64,000 bases of DNA. Origin: Longimicrobiales bacterium (GTDB lineage: Bacteria; Gemmatimonadota; Gemmatimonadetes; Longimicrobiales; RSA9). Under the pieces are notes generated by a model. That model made no database searches. It saw nothing but the letters and a program-made list of their open reading frames with translations, and was not told the origin of the DNA. The position numbers were made by a program, and so were the translations under genes. Each line of letters opens with the position of its first letter. The stretch's first letter is position 1. Location of the stretch: assembly GCA_035461765.1 (NCBI GenBank), contig DATHUY010000153.1, forward strand, positions 1-64,000, in the 5' to 3' direction. Positions 1 to 8,502 of this stretch are shown here, one piece after another.

Positions 1-110
1 GTCTCTTCGGTAGCGCATCTGCTGCAGGCTCAATCGTGGCAAGGGGCGGCGAAGCTATGCGCGTGCGCGCACGAGTGTCAAGGAACGGGCATTGCAGCCG
101 CGGTGAGGCC

Positions 111-1022
111 ATGAGTGATACCAGGTTCAAACAGGAAGGCGACGCGGCGCAGAGCGAGGCCGCGGCGCGCGAGATTGCGACGCTGGCAGCGCAGCCTGCT
201 GCGATCGACGCGGCTGTACTGCGGTCCGTGCCGGACCTGCGCGGGATCCGTTGTGAGGATGCGAGCGGCATCCCGGTCGGACACCTGTGGGGTGCGCTGG
301 CCGAAGCCGAGACGGGACTGCTGCGGTATGTGGACCTCGAGCTGGAGACGCTCGACCGGCACGTACTCGTTCCGATCGGGCACGCCCGCGTCCATGGTGA
401 AGGGCGTGAAGGTCCGTGCATCCGGCTGCGAGCCGCACTGCTCGAGCAGCTCGAGCAGGTGCCGCCGTTCGCCGCGGAAGTGGGCCACATCGATGATCCC
501 TATGAGCGGGCTCTGCTCGAGGCGTATGGCCGCACGTTCCATGGCGAGCGCTATTACGCTCACCCCGCATACGACCACAGCGGCATCTACGTGGGCGAGC
601 ATCCGGTCGTGTCCGGCGACGGCTCGGCCGATGAGCCGCTGCACCGCATGTCCTACCTGACCGGCTGGAAGGTCGCGTCGGGCGAACCTGACATCCGGGG
701 CTGGCCGCTCGTGCTGGCAGGCGACGGCACGCGCGTCGAAGTGATCGACCTGATCATCGACACGGCCGCGGAGCGCGTACGCTACGTCGTCGTGCCGCTG
801 CCCGACAGCGACGGCGCACGCCTCATTCCCATCGGCTTTCTGCGCGTGGATGCAGACACGAAGAAGGTGGTGGCCGAGGGGTTCACTGCGACGGACGTCG
901 CGGAGCTGCCGCCGTACCTGGGCGGAGGCGTGACACGAGTCGCGGAGGACTCACTGAATGCGGCGCTGCGGCGCACGTTCTCGGGCCGCCGCCGTTATCT
1001 GCTTCCCGATTTCCGCGCCTGA
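111..1022 (+). CDS. PRC-barrel domain protein (two repeats)
   Basis: A 303-residue soluble protein with two PRC-barrel-like halves. In the first half (about residues 45-105) the chain reads PDLRGIRCEDASGIPVGHL then VDLELETLDRHVLVPIG. The second half (about 180-250) repeats the plan with MSYLTGWKVASGEPDIRGWP and RYVVVPLP, LIPIGF. PRC-barrels are small beta-barrels found in RimM and photosynthetic reaction-centre H subunits and in many stress-associated proteins of unknown role. The start at 111 (ATG after GGTGAGG) is preferred over an upstream start that would add an arginine-rich leader unlike the rest of the protein. No signal peptide or membrane segment is visible. The fold is fairly certain; the cellular role is not known. 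Confidence 0.75.
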   Translation: MSDTRFKQEGDAAQSEAAAREIATLAAQPAAIDAAVLRSVPDLRGIRCEDASGIPVGHLWGALAEAETGLLRYVDLELETLDRHVLVPIGHARVHGEGREGPCIRLRAALLEQLEQVPPFAAEVGHIDDPYERALLEAYGRTFHGERYYAHPAYDHSGIYVGEHPVVSGDGSADEPLHRMSYLTGWKVASGEPDIRGWPLVLAGDGTRVEVIDLIIDTAAERVRYVVVPLPDSDGARLIPIGFLRVDADTKKVVAEGFTATDVAELPPYLGGGVTRVAEDSLNAALRRTFSGRRRYLLPDFRA

Positions 1023-1051
1023 TTGACACGCGGAGCGGGTGCGGGCATCTT
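1023..1051 (+). promoter_or_regulatory. Sigma-70-type promoter, leaderless start
   Basis: A perfect TTGACA (1023-1028), a 17-bp spacer and CATCTT (1046-1051). The ATG at 1060 is only 8 nt after the -10 element and has no Shine-Dalgarno, so transcription probably begins at or next to the start codon. Confidence 0.55.
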
Positions 1052-1059
1052 GGCGCCCC

Positions 1060-1461
1060 ATGATTCTCAGACTTTCGGCCGTATGTGAGAGCGCCCGCGA
1101 GCGCCCGGACGGGCGTCTCGACCTGTCCGGCATCTTCAACGATCTGAGCGCGCCCGGCTTCCCGGCGATGCAGGAACGCATGACCGTCGTGTTCGTCGTC
1201 GAGTGGGAGGCGGACGAAACCGGCGAGCTGCCGCTGCGCGCGGACATGATCGACGAGAGCGGTCGCAAGCTCCTCACCATCCAGGGCCACACGCAGGTGG
1301 ACGCACGCGGTGCGGATCGCTCGCCGCCCCAGACACGCCTCATCATGCCGCTCGAAAAGGTCGTCTTCCCGAAGCCCGGGCGGTACCGCTTCGAGCTCGT
1401 CGCGGGCGGTGATGCGGCGGACGCATGCTCCTTCTTCGTCGGTCAGGCCACCGCCGGCTGA
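1060..1461 (+). CDS. DUF6941-like protein of unknown function
   Basis: A 133-residue protein that begins MILRLSAVCESARERPDG and continues RLDLSGIFNDLSAPGFP. The opening pattern, in which a hydrophobic strand, a 'CE' and then 'G.LdL.GIF..i....fP' follow one another, is that of the small DUF6941 family, for which I know no biochemical function. The C-terminal half is beta-rich (KVVFPKPGRYRFELVAGG), suggesting a compact beta-sandwich. There is no signal peptide and no Shine-Dalgarno; the start is chosen at 1060 because the promoter just upstream leaves room only for a leaderless message. It is probably monocistronic, since the next gene starts 139 nt later with its own ribosome-binding site. Confidence 0.7.
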   Translation: MILRLSAVCESARERPDGRLDLSGIFNDLSAPGFPAMQERMTVVFVVEWEADETGELPLRADMIDESGRKLLTIQGHTQVDARGADRSPPQTRLIMPLEKVVFPKPGRYRFELVAGGDAADACSFFVGQATAG

Positions 1462-1600
1462 ATCCGTATCGATCACAATCTGCACCCGGGCCGCTCCCGA
1501 TCCGGTACCCCTGCCCACCGGCCAGCAACGCCCTGACGGACCCCGCCCGCCGGGCACGGGTATGATCCGCCCATACGCCGGGATTCATGGGAGGTTGTGC

Positions 1601-1909
1601 GTGGAAGCTCGAGTCCAGCCGGAGGACACGCAGGACGTGGTGCGCGTGCTCTCCGCATTGTCGGATGTTAACAGATATCGTATCGTGGAGCTGCTCGCGA
1701 CGGACGGCGAGCTTTCCTGCGGCACGATCGGCACTGCGCTCGGCATGTCGGCGTCGCTGATCTCGCATCACCTCGGCGTGCTCGAAAGCGCGAGCGTGAT
1801 CCAGCGCAGGAAGGATGGGCTGTGGACGCTCAACCGACTCCGCCGCGATGAGCTCGCCCGGCGACTGTCGGGACTCCAGCGGATCGTAGCGACCACAGAC
1901 GAACAGTAG
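1601..1909 (+). CDS. ArsR/SmtB-type winged-helix regulator
   Basis: A 102-residue DNA-binding protein. The sequence VVRVLSALSDVNRYRIVELLA is the ArsR-family first helix, LSCGTIGTALGMSASLISHHL is the helix-turn-helix, and RRKDGLWTLN forms the wing. The classic CxC metal site of ArsR is absent; the only cysteine is in 'ELSCGTI', just before the recognition helices, so metal sensing is not supported. The start is GTG 1601, with GGGAGG 6-7 nt upstream; an in-frame ATG at 1562 would add 13 residues of no family character. It ends at a strong terminator and precedes the symporter gene, which it may regulate. The effector is unknown. Confidence 0.85.
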   Translation: MEARVQPEDTQDVVRVLSALSDVNRYRIVELLATDGELSCGTIGTALGMSASLISHHLGVLESASVIQRRKDGLWTLNRLRRDELARRLSGLQRIVATTDEQ

Positions 1910-1918
1910 ACTTTCCCG

Positions 1919-1945
1919 CCGTGCCCGTCCGGGCACGGCGTTTTT
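1919..1945 (+). terminator. Rho-independent terminator
   Basis: A stem of CCGTGCCCG/CGGGCACGG with a 2-nt loop followed by CGTTTTT. It ends only 34 nt before the symporter ATG at 1980. Confidence 0.85.
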
Positions 1946-1979
1946 CGGTTCCACACAGACAGTACAACGGAGTCCGTCC

Positions 1980-3365
1980 ATGCATGCTGACGAGCGTGGT
2001 GCGCGCGGTAATGCGAGCACCGGTGGTCGACGGGGGATACCGCTCCATACGAAGATCCTGCTGGGCCTCGCGCTGGGCGCGATTGCAGGCATAGCTGCCA
2101 ACGTATTCGCCGCCGACGCCGCGTGGGTCGAAGCGATCGTGACGTACGTCGCCCAGCCCGTCGGTCAGGTGTTCCTCGGTATGCTCTTCATGGTCGTGAT
2201 GCCGCTGGTGTTCACCACGCTCGCGCTCGGCGTGGCCGGACTGGGCGACCTGAGCAGTCTCGGCCGCGTCGGCGGCAAGACGATAGGCTTCTTCCTGTTC
2301 ACCACCGCATGCGCAGTTGTGCTCGGTCTCACGCTCGCCAACGTAGTCGCACCCGGTGCCGGCATCGACCCGGCAGTGCGCGCGGCACTGCTCGCCGAGT
2401 ACTCCACGCAGGCCGCGGACCGCGTGGTCGCGTCCGAGAACACCGGCTTCGGCATCCAGACGTTCGTCAACATCGTGCCGCGCAACCCGCTCGCCGCCGC
2501 CGTCAACGGCAACATGCTCGGCGTGATTTTCTTTACACTGATGTTCGGTATCGCGCTCACGCGGATTCCGAAAGAGCTGTCCGCACCGGTGATCCGCGGC
2601 CTCGAGGGTATCGCCCAGGCGATCATCGAGATCATCGGCTTCGCGATGAAGCTCGCGCCCTACGGCGTCGCGGGCCTGATCTTCGCCGTCACATCACAGT
2701 TCGGCTTCGACGTGCTGCGCTCACTCGCGCTCTACGTGGCGATGGTGCTCTTCGGCCTGATCGTCCATCAGTTCGGCACGCTCGCCCTCATCGGCAGGTT
2801 CCTCGCCGGCGTCAGTCCGCGCGTGCTGTACAGTCGCGCGCGGTTCATGATGGTCACCGCATTCTCGACTTCCAGCTCCAACGCTACCATGCCGACAACG
2901 CTCCGCACCGCCGAAGAGGAGTTCGGCGTGCCGCGCGAGATCGCCGGGTTCGTGATTCCGCTGGGTGCGACGATGAACATGAACGGTACGGCGCTGTTCG
3001 AGGGCATGACCGTGCTGTTCCTCGCGCAGGTGTTCGGCATAGACCTGTCGCTCGGCGCGCAGCTCATCGTCGTCGTCATGTCGATCATCACCGCGATCGG
3101 AGCCGCCGGCGTGCCTGGCGGCTCCATTCCGCTGCTCGTCATGGTGCTGGTGATGGTCGGCGTACCCGGTGAGGGCATCGCCCTGATCCTCGGCGTGGAC
3201 CGCATCCTCGACATGGCCCGGACCGTCCCTAACGTGACGGCGGACCTGTTGGCGTCCGTGGTGGTCGCGCGGAGCGAAGGCTATGCACTGGTGCCCGCAA
3301 CCGCGCCGGACTTCACGACCGAGGCGGCGACGGAAGTCCTCGAGCACCCGCACCAGATCGCATGA
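1980..3365 (+). CDS. Dicarboxylate/amino acid:cation symporter (DAACS)
   Basis: A 461-residue inner-membrane carrier of the SLC1/GltP/DctA family, which imports glutamate, aspartate or C4-dicarboxylates with H+ or Na+. Family hallmarks are present in order: a serine-rich re-entrant loop (TSSSNATMPTTL, about residue 298), the NMDGT-type motif written here as MNMNGTALFEG (about 338), the second re-entrant loop AAGVPGGSIPLL (about 380) and DRILDMARTVPNVTADL in the last helix, where the aspartate contacts substrate. Length is normal. The N-terminus carries about 20 extra polar residues before the first helix (HTKILLGLALGAIAG). The start is ATG 1980 with GGAG 7 nt upstream. It follows an ArsR-type gene and a terminator. 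Exact substrate cannot be told. Confidence 0.93.
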   Translation: MHADERGARGNASTGGRRGIPLHTKILLGLALGAIAGIAANVFAADAAWVEAIVTYVAQPVGQVFLGMLFMVVMPLVFTTLALGVAGLGDLSSLGRVGGKTIGFFLFTTACAVVLGLTLANVVAPGAGIDPAVRAALLAEYSTQAADRVVASENTGFGIQTFVNIVPRNPLAAAVNGNMLGVIFFTLMFGIALTRIPKELSAPVIRGLEGIAQAIIEIIGFAMKLAPYGVAGLIFAVTSQFGFDVLRSLALYVAMVLFGLIVHQFGTLALIGRFLAGVSPRVLYSRARFMMVTAFSTSSSNATMPTTLRTAEEEFGVPREIAGFVIPLGATMNMNGTALFEGMTVLFLAQVFGIDLSLGAQLIVVVMSIITAIGAAGVPGGSIPLLVMVLVMVGVPGEGIALILGVDRILDMARTVPNVTADLLASVVVARSEGYALVPATAPDFTTEAATEVLEHPHQIA

Positions 3366-3400
3366 GCTGAGATGCCCGGGGACCTGGGCGGTCGATACGC

Positions 3401-4792
3401 TCAGGCCCCCGGCACTCCCGGCTCCGTCATGGCCCTCGCGTCCAGCACCTCATCCAGCTCGGCCTCGGGCAGCACGTTCCTCTCGCGCGCCACCGCGCGT
3501 GCCGTCTTCCCTTCCCTGAACGCCTGCTTGGCGATGGCAGCGGCCTCGTCATAGCCGATCTTCGGCGCGAGCGCCGTGGCAAGCGAGAGGTTGCCCTCGA
3601 GCAGCTCGCGGCACCGATCCTCGTTCGCGACGATGCCATCGACACACTTCTCCGCGAGCACGCGCGCGGCATTGGACAGCAGCGTGATCGACTGCAGCAG
3701 AGCGTGCGTCATCACGGGCATCATGACGTTCAGCTCGAAGTAGCTGCCCTGCCCGCCGACGGTGATGGTCGTGTGATTCCCCATCACCTGCGCGGCAACC
3801 ATGGTGACAGCCTCGGAGATGACGGGGTTGACCTTGCCCGGCATGATGCTGGACCCGGGCTGGATCGCGGGCAGCGTGATCTCGTTCAGACCGGCGCGCG
3901 GACCGCTGCCGAGCAGCCTGATGTCGTTGGCGATGCGCATCATCGAGACCGCGATGGTGTTGAGTGCACCGTGTGCGTAGACGATCGTGTCTCGTGTGCC
4001 CTGCCGCTCGAAGTGGTTGTCCGCTTCACGGAACTCGATGCCAGTACTGCGCGAGATGCGCGCGATCGCCTTTTCCGCGAAGTCCGGCGGCGTATTGATA
4101 CCCGTGCCGACGGCAGTCCCGCCGAGCGGGAGCTCGACCAGGTCGCGTTCGGCGGCGCGCAGCCGCCGGATACCCAGATCGATCTGCGCGGCGTAGCCGC
4201 CGAATTCCTGACCGAGTCGCACCGGCGTCGCATCCATCAGGTGGGTGCGACCGGACTTGACGATATGATCGAACTCGCGCGCCTTCGCGTTCAACGAGTC
4301 GCGCAGCTGCTCGAGCGCGGGGACGAGGTCGCTGCGGATGCTGACACAGGCGGCCACCTGCATGGCCGTCGGGATCACGTCGTTCGAGGACTGGCCCGCG
4401 TTGACGTGATCGTTCGGGTGGATCCTCGCGGATCCGCCGCGGATCTGCGTCGCGCGACTGGCCAGCACTTCGTTGGCGTTCATGTTCGTGGACGTGCCGC
4501 TGCCCGTCTGGAAGATGTCGAGCACGAAGTGGGCGTCATGATCACCGCGTACCACTTCGTCGGCCGCCTCTACTATCGCGTTCACGACGTCCTCATCGAT
4601 CAGCTTCAGTTCCAGGTTCGTCTCGGCCGCCGCCTTCTTGATGATGCCCAGCGCCGCTATGAACGAACGCGGAAACCGCAGGTCGCTGATCGGAAAGTTC
4701 TCCACCGCCCGCTGCGTCTGTGCGCCCCAGAGTGCATCTGCCGGCACCTGCATCTCGCCGAGCGAGTCCTTTTCAATCCTGTGTGTCGCCAT
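3401..4792 (-). CDS. fumC: Fumarate hydratase, class II
   Basis: A 463-residue cytoplasmic TCA-cycle enzyme that interconverts fumarate and L-malate; class II enzymes are iron-independent homotetramers. The superfamily signature GSSIMPGKVNPV is intact and supplies the mobile SS loop with the catalytic serine. TGSGTSTNMNANEVLA (about residues 95-110) and GRTHLMDATPV (about 181-191) form the other conserved active-site regions. Length and start (MATHRIEKDSLGEMQVP) match the family. It lies 96 nt downstream of an SDR gene on the same strand and may be co-transcribed with it. It is convergent with the DAACS carrier, which could import the same C4 acids, although that link is only inferred. Confidence 0.97.
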   Translation of the reverse strand: MATHRIEKDSLGEMQVPADALWGAQTQRAVENFPISDLRFPRSFIAALGIIKKAAAETNLELKLIDEDVVNAIVEAADEVVRGDHDAHFVLDIFQTGSGTSTNMNANEVLASRATQIRGGSARIHPNDHVNAGQSSNDVIPTAMQVAACVSIRSDLVPALEQLRDSLNAKAREFDHIVKSGRTHLMDATPVRLGQEFGGYAAQIDLGIRRLRAAERDLVELPLGGTAVGTGINTPPDFAEKAIARISRSTGIEFREADNHFERQGTRDTIVYAHGALNTIAVSMMRIANDIRLLGSGPRAGLNEITLPAIQPGSSIMPGKVNPVISEAVTMVAAQVMGNHTTITVGGQGSYFELNVMMPVMTHALLQSITLLSNAARVLAEKCVDGIVANEDRCRELLEGNLSLATALAPKIGYDEAAAIAKQAFREGKTARAVARERNVLPEAELDEVLDARAMTEPGVPGA

Positions 4793-4888
4793 TTCGTCCC
4801 GTCAGTGTGTGTTGTCGCCGCGGCACTCACCCGACCCGTCGCCGGTCGCGCCAGCCGGCGCACATCGCCGTCTCGATTCTCACGTCCA

Positions 4889-5614
4889 TCACTTCTGCGG
4901 GCGCGACGGCCGCACCTCGATGCGACTGGGCAGCGTCCGCTCCGGCATCGCCAGCAGGTCCAGCACGATCCGCGCGACATCCTCCGCGCCGATCTTCCAT
5001 TCCTCACCCTTTTTCGAGGTGTTGTCCGGGTGCGAGAACGCCGTGGCGACACTCCCCGGCATGATGCAGCTGACACGCACGCCGTCATGCCGTACTTCCA
5101 GCATGAGCGCCTCACTGAAGCCGAGGAGGCCGAACTTGCTGGCGTTGTAGGCGGCCCCGCGGGCAAACGGGTTCTTGCCCGCGAGACTGCCGATGTTGAT
5201 GACCCAGCCGGCTGCGTTCTTCTTCAGGTGGGGCAGCGCGGCGTGCGTGCAGTAGAACGCGCTGTTCAGGTTCGTGCCAATGACGGCATCCCAATCCTCG
5301 ACGGTCATCTCCTCGACAGTCGCGAACCGGCCGATGCCTGCATTGTTGATGAGAATGTCGATGCCGCCCAGCTCGGCCGCGGCACGCTCAATGAGTGATT
5401 CACAGTCCTCGCGTGAGCGCACATCGCAGCGCACGCCAATGCAGCGCGCCGTGGAATGCTTCTTCTCGAGCTCGCGCGCAGCCTGCTCCACGTCGCCGGC
5501 CGTACGCGCGCCGATCGCTACACTCGCTCCAGCTCCGGCCAGCGCATCCGCTATGGCATAGCCAATGCCCCGGCTGCCGCCCGTCACCACCGCCACCCGT
5601 CCTGTCAGGTCCAT
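4889..5614 (-). CDS. SDR-family oxidoreductase (FabG-like)
   Basis: A 241-residue classical short-chain dehydrogenase/reductase. The Rossmann glycine motif TGGSRGIG, the structural NNAG and the catalytic tetrad (N, Ser in NIGS, and YNASK) are all intact. The reaction is NAD(P)-dependent oxidation or reduction of an alcohol/carbonyl; FabG-type ketoacyl reduction is one option but the substrate is not determined by sequence. Three consecutive ATG codons occur at the 5' end. The third (5614) is chosen because it lies 7 nt from an AGGAGG; the first is only 1 nt away. It is divergent from the pteridine-reductase-like SDR, with 73 nt between the two starts. Confidence 0.9.
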   Translation of the reverse strand: MDLTGRVAVVTGGSRGIGYAIADALAGAGASVAIGARTAGDVEQAARELEKKHSTARCIGVRCDVRSREDCESLIERAAAELGGIDILINNAGIGRFATVEEMTVEDWDAVIGTNLNSAFYCTHAALPHLKKNAAGWVINIGSLAGKNPFARGAAYNASKFGLLGFSEALMLEVRHDGVRVSCIMPGSVATAFSHPDNTSKKGEEWKIGAEDVARIVLDLLAMPERTLPSRIEVRPSRPQK

Positions 5615-5652
5615 CATCATTCCTCCTGCCCGCTTCACGGGACCGAGTTTAA

Positions 5653-5681
5653 TTGCACCGGGGCTGGACCGCTACTATCGT
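5653..5681 (+). promoter_or_regulatory. Promoter with leaderless start
   Basis: TTGCAC (5653-5658), a 17-bp spacer and TATCGT (5676-5681). The ATG is at 5688, 6 nt further, with no Shine-Dalgarno between. Confidence 0.5.
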
Positions 5682-5687
5682 TCCGCC

Positions 5688-6410
5688 ATGGAACCAGCGG
5701 GCAGGATCGCGCTCGTCACAGGGGGGGCGCGACGCGTCGGCCGCGCGTTCAGCCTGGCTCTCGCGGAGGCCGGCTGTGACGTAGTGGTCAACTACAACGG
5801 CTCGGCCGACGAGGCCGCCGTGACCGCAGCCGACATCGAGCGGCTCGGACGGCGCGCGTTACCCGTCCATGCCGACGTATCGCGTCCCGATGACATCGAA
5901 CGCCTGGTGCGCGAAACCGAGCAGGCTTTCGGCCGGCTCGACATCGTGGTCAACAACGCGTCACTTTTCGAACGTGCGCCGGTCGCCGACATCACGGTCG
6001 AGGACTGGGATCGCGTCCTCGCCGTGAATCTCAGGGGCCCGTTCCTACTGGCGCAGGCCGCGGCACCGCTGCTGCGCCGCGACGGCGGCGGTCTCATCGT
6101 CAACATCGTGGATCTCTCGGCCCTCCAGCCGTGGCCTTCCTTCGCGCATCATGCGGTATCGAAGGCCGGCCTCCTCCACCTGACCCGGATCCTCGCGCGT
6201 GCGCTCGCGCCGGACATCAGAGTGAACGCGATCGCGCCCGGCACGATCCTGCCGCCCGAAGACACGGAAGGTGAGGATGGCAGCGAACGCAGGGTGCTGT
6301 CCCGTGCCGGCGAGCCGGCGGACGCCACGCGTGCCCTCCTCTACCTCGTCCAATCCGACTTCGTCACCGGTGAGAATCTGGTTGTCGATGGCGGAAGGAT
6401 GCTGCTGTGA
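5688..6410 (+). CDS. Pteridine-reductase-like SDR with His for catalytic Tyr
   Basis: A 240-residue SDR. The cofactor loop TGGARRVGRA is the NADPH-binding TGxxxRxG form typical of pteridine reductases (PTR1, FolM) rather than the TGxxxGxG of most SDRs. NNAS and the serine strand (NIVDLSAL) are present. The position normally held by the catalytic tyrosine of YxxxK reads HAVSK, so His replaces Tyr; the lysine is kept. VNAIAPGTILPP and the C-terminal VTGENLVVDGG are as expected for the family. A folate/biopterin reduction role is therefore likely by family but doubtful by active site. The PBP gene follows after 16 nt, so the two are probably one transcript. Confidence 0.82.
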   Translation: MEPAGRIALVTGGARRVGRAFSLALAEAGCDVVVNYNGSADEAAVTAADIERLGRRALPVHADVSRPDDIERLVRETEQAFGRLDIVVNNASLFERAPVADITVEDWDRVLAVNLRGPFLLAQAAAPLLRRDGGGLIVNIVDLSALQPWPSFAHHAVSKAGLLHLTRILARALAPDIRVNAIAPGTILPPEDTEGEDGSERRVLSRAGEPADATRALLYLVQSDFVTGENLVVDGGRMLL

Positions 6411-6426
6411 CGGTGTAACAGGCTCC

Positions 6427-8478
6427 ATGAAAAGACACGTGCTGCTGTCGGCGCTCTGCGGTGCCGCCCTGGCCGGCTGCTCGACCGTTGTGACCGCCCA
6501 GGAATGCCCGGGCATCGAGGCGCTGCGGGACTATCGGCCCGCCGAGGCGACACGGGTGTACGCCGCCAATGGCTCGCTGCTAGCCGACCTGTCGCCGGAG
6601 CGACGGGTCGTCATCGATCTGGAGGCCGTCCCGCCCACCGTATCGAACGGCTTCGTGGCCGTCGAGGATCGCCGGTTCTGGCAGCACGAGGGAGTGGACA
6701 TGCGCGGCGCCGGCCGCGCGGTGTGGCGCAACATCACATCGCTGTCGCTGTCCGAGGGATTCTCCACGATCACCATGCAGCTTGCGCGGAATGTCTTTCC
6801 CGCCGAGCTGCCGCGGTCGGACAAGCTGCGCCGCAAGCTGTGCGAGATCCGCCTGGCCGGCCGCATCGAGGATGCGTTCGCGAAGCGCGACATCCTGACG
6901 ATGTACATCAACCAGGTCTACTTCGGCGACGGCAAGTACGGCATCGAGGAGGCCGCACGCGGCTACTTCGGCAAGCCGGCCAGGCAGCTGACGCTGTCGG
7001 AGGCGGCTACGCTGGTCGGGCTCGTGAAGAACCCGGAAGGCTACAATCCGCGGAAGCATCCAGCCCGTGCGATCGCACGGCGCAACGTGGTGCTCGATGT
7101 ATTCGTGCGCGAGGAAGTGGTGAGCGCCGCAGCCGCGGCGGAAGCCAGATCCGACTCGCTGGTCATTGCCGCGCCGCTCGAGGGATCCGGTGCGGCACCG
7201 TACTACGTCGCGGCGGTGCGTCGTGAGCTGCGCGAGCGATTCGGCGCGGACGCGGCCACGCAGGGGCTGCGTGTGCACACCGGTCTCGACCCCGCGCTGC
7301 AGAAGGCCGCACACGCGGCACTGGTCGGGCAGCTGGAACGGATCGAAGCCGGCACGTACGGCAGGTGGACTCATGCCCGGCCGGACGGCTCACTCGCGGC
7401 GGCGCGCGGGAGCGGATCCCAGTACCTGCAGGGCATGGTCATCGTGCTGGACGCACACACCGGCGCCGTGCGCGCGCTGGTGGGCGGCCGGGACTTCGCA
7501 CACTCTTCGTTCGATCGCGCCTTTCATGCGCGGCGGCAGCCCGGCTCGACGTTCAAGCCGATCGTGTACGCGACGGCGCTCCAGCGCGGGCTCTCACCCG
7601 CATCGCGCATCGAGACGACTCCGGTGGAAGTCGCGCTCACCGGCGCCGCGTGGCGTCCGGACGATCTCGTGCCGGACAGCGTGACATCGCTGTCGTTGCG
7701 CGACGCGCTCGTACTGTCGTCGAATAACGGCGCAGTGCGCGTCGGCGAATGGGCGGGGATCGATCACGTTGCGGAGATGGCGAAGACGCTCGGCCTGACA
7801 ACACCCGTTCCGGTCTACCCCTCCATTCTGCTCGGGTCCGCAGAGGTCATTCCAGCCGAGCTGACCGCGGCGTACGCGACGTTCGCCAACGGCGGCTACC
7901 GCGTCACCCCGACTCTCATCTCGCGCGTGGAAGATGCGCACGGCCGCGTGCTGTGGCGCGCGCCGGAAGCGCGCGAGCGGGTGCTCGACAGCGGTGTCGC
8001 CTACCTCACCACATCGATCATGGAGGATGTGGTCGACCGCGGCACCGGTGCGGAAGTGCGCAGCAGCGGGTTCTGGCTGCCCGCTGCCGGCAAGACCGGA
8101 ACGACGAACGATGCGAAGGATGTGTGGTTCGTCGGCATGACGCCCGACCTCGCCGCCGGCGTGTGGATCGGCTTCGATCAGCCAGCGCAGATCCTGCCGC
8201 GCGCCTTCGGCGGGACACTCGCGGCTCCCGTATGGGCGGCGACGATGAAGGCGGCGTATTCGGAACGTGCAGCGCCCGCCGCGTGGGTCGCCCCGGCCAC
8301 CCTGGTGGGCGTGCCCATCGACGGTGTCACGGGGCAGCTCGCGACACCAGGCTGTCCCCCGGCAGACGTGCGGATCGAGTATTTCGCCGGTGGCAGCGCC
8401 CCGGCCGACTACTGCGCCACCCACCCCCACGGTCTGATGGACCGCGTGCTGCGCGGCCTGCGCATCCGCAGGGACTAG
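6427..8478 (+). CDS. Class A penicillin-binding protein (lipoprotein form)
   Basis: A 683-residue bifunctional peptidoglycan synthase. The glycosyltransferase-51 domain begins with VEDRRFWQHEG (catalytic Glu about residue 80) and continues GFSTITMQLARN. The transpeptidase domain has GSTFK (Ser374, Lys377), SSNNG (SxN) and KTGTTND (KTG). Instead of the usual N-terminal transmembrane anchor it has a short leader ending in the lipobox LAGC (Cys18), so it should be an acylated, membrane-tethered lipoprotein that works in the periplasm. Length is modest for a PBP1A/1B, with no added C-terminal domains. It starts 16 nt after the SDR. PBP1C-like assignments are possible, but the C-terminal PBP1C domain is not evident. 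Confidence 0.93.
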   Translation: MKRHVLLSALCGAALAGCSTVVTAQECPGIEALRDYRPAEATRVYAANGSLLADLSPERRVVIDLEAVPPTVSNGFVAVEDRRFWQHEGVDMRGAGRAVWRNITSLSLSEGFSTITMQLARNVFPAELPRSDKLRRKLCEIRLAGRIEDAFAKRDILTMYINQVYFGDGKYGIEEAARGYFGKPARQLTLSEAATLVGLVKNPEGYNPRKHPARAIARRNVVLDVFVREEVVSAAAAAEARSDSLVIAAPLEGSGAAPYYVAAVRRELRERFGADAATQGLRVHTGLDPALQKAAHAALVGQLERIEAGTYGRWTHARPDGSLAAARGSGSQYLQGMVIVLDAHTGAVRALVGGRDFAHSSFDRAFHARRQPGSTFKPIVYATALQRGLSPASRIETTPVEVALTGAAWRPDDLVPDSVTSLSLRDALVLSSNNGAVRVGEWAGIDHVAEMAKTLGLTTPVPVYPSILLGSAEVIPAELTAAYATFANGGYRVTPTLISRVEDAHGRVLWRAPEARERVLDSGVAYLTTSIMEDVVDRGTGAEVRSSGFWLPAAGKTGTTNDAKDVWFVGMTPDLAAGVWIGFDQPAQILPRAFGGTLAAPVWAATMKAAYSERAAPAAWVAPATLVGVPIDGVTGQLATPGCPPADVRIEYFAGGSAPADYCATHPHGLMDRVLRGLRIRRD

Positions 8479-8502
8479 GTTCCGGGCAGCGCCGGCACGC
8501 CG

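Noticed and set aside
3704-5398. A 564-codon plus-strand open frame
   Set aside because: Antisense of fumC and the SDR gene; no domain motifs and biased composition.
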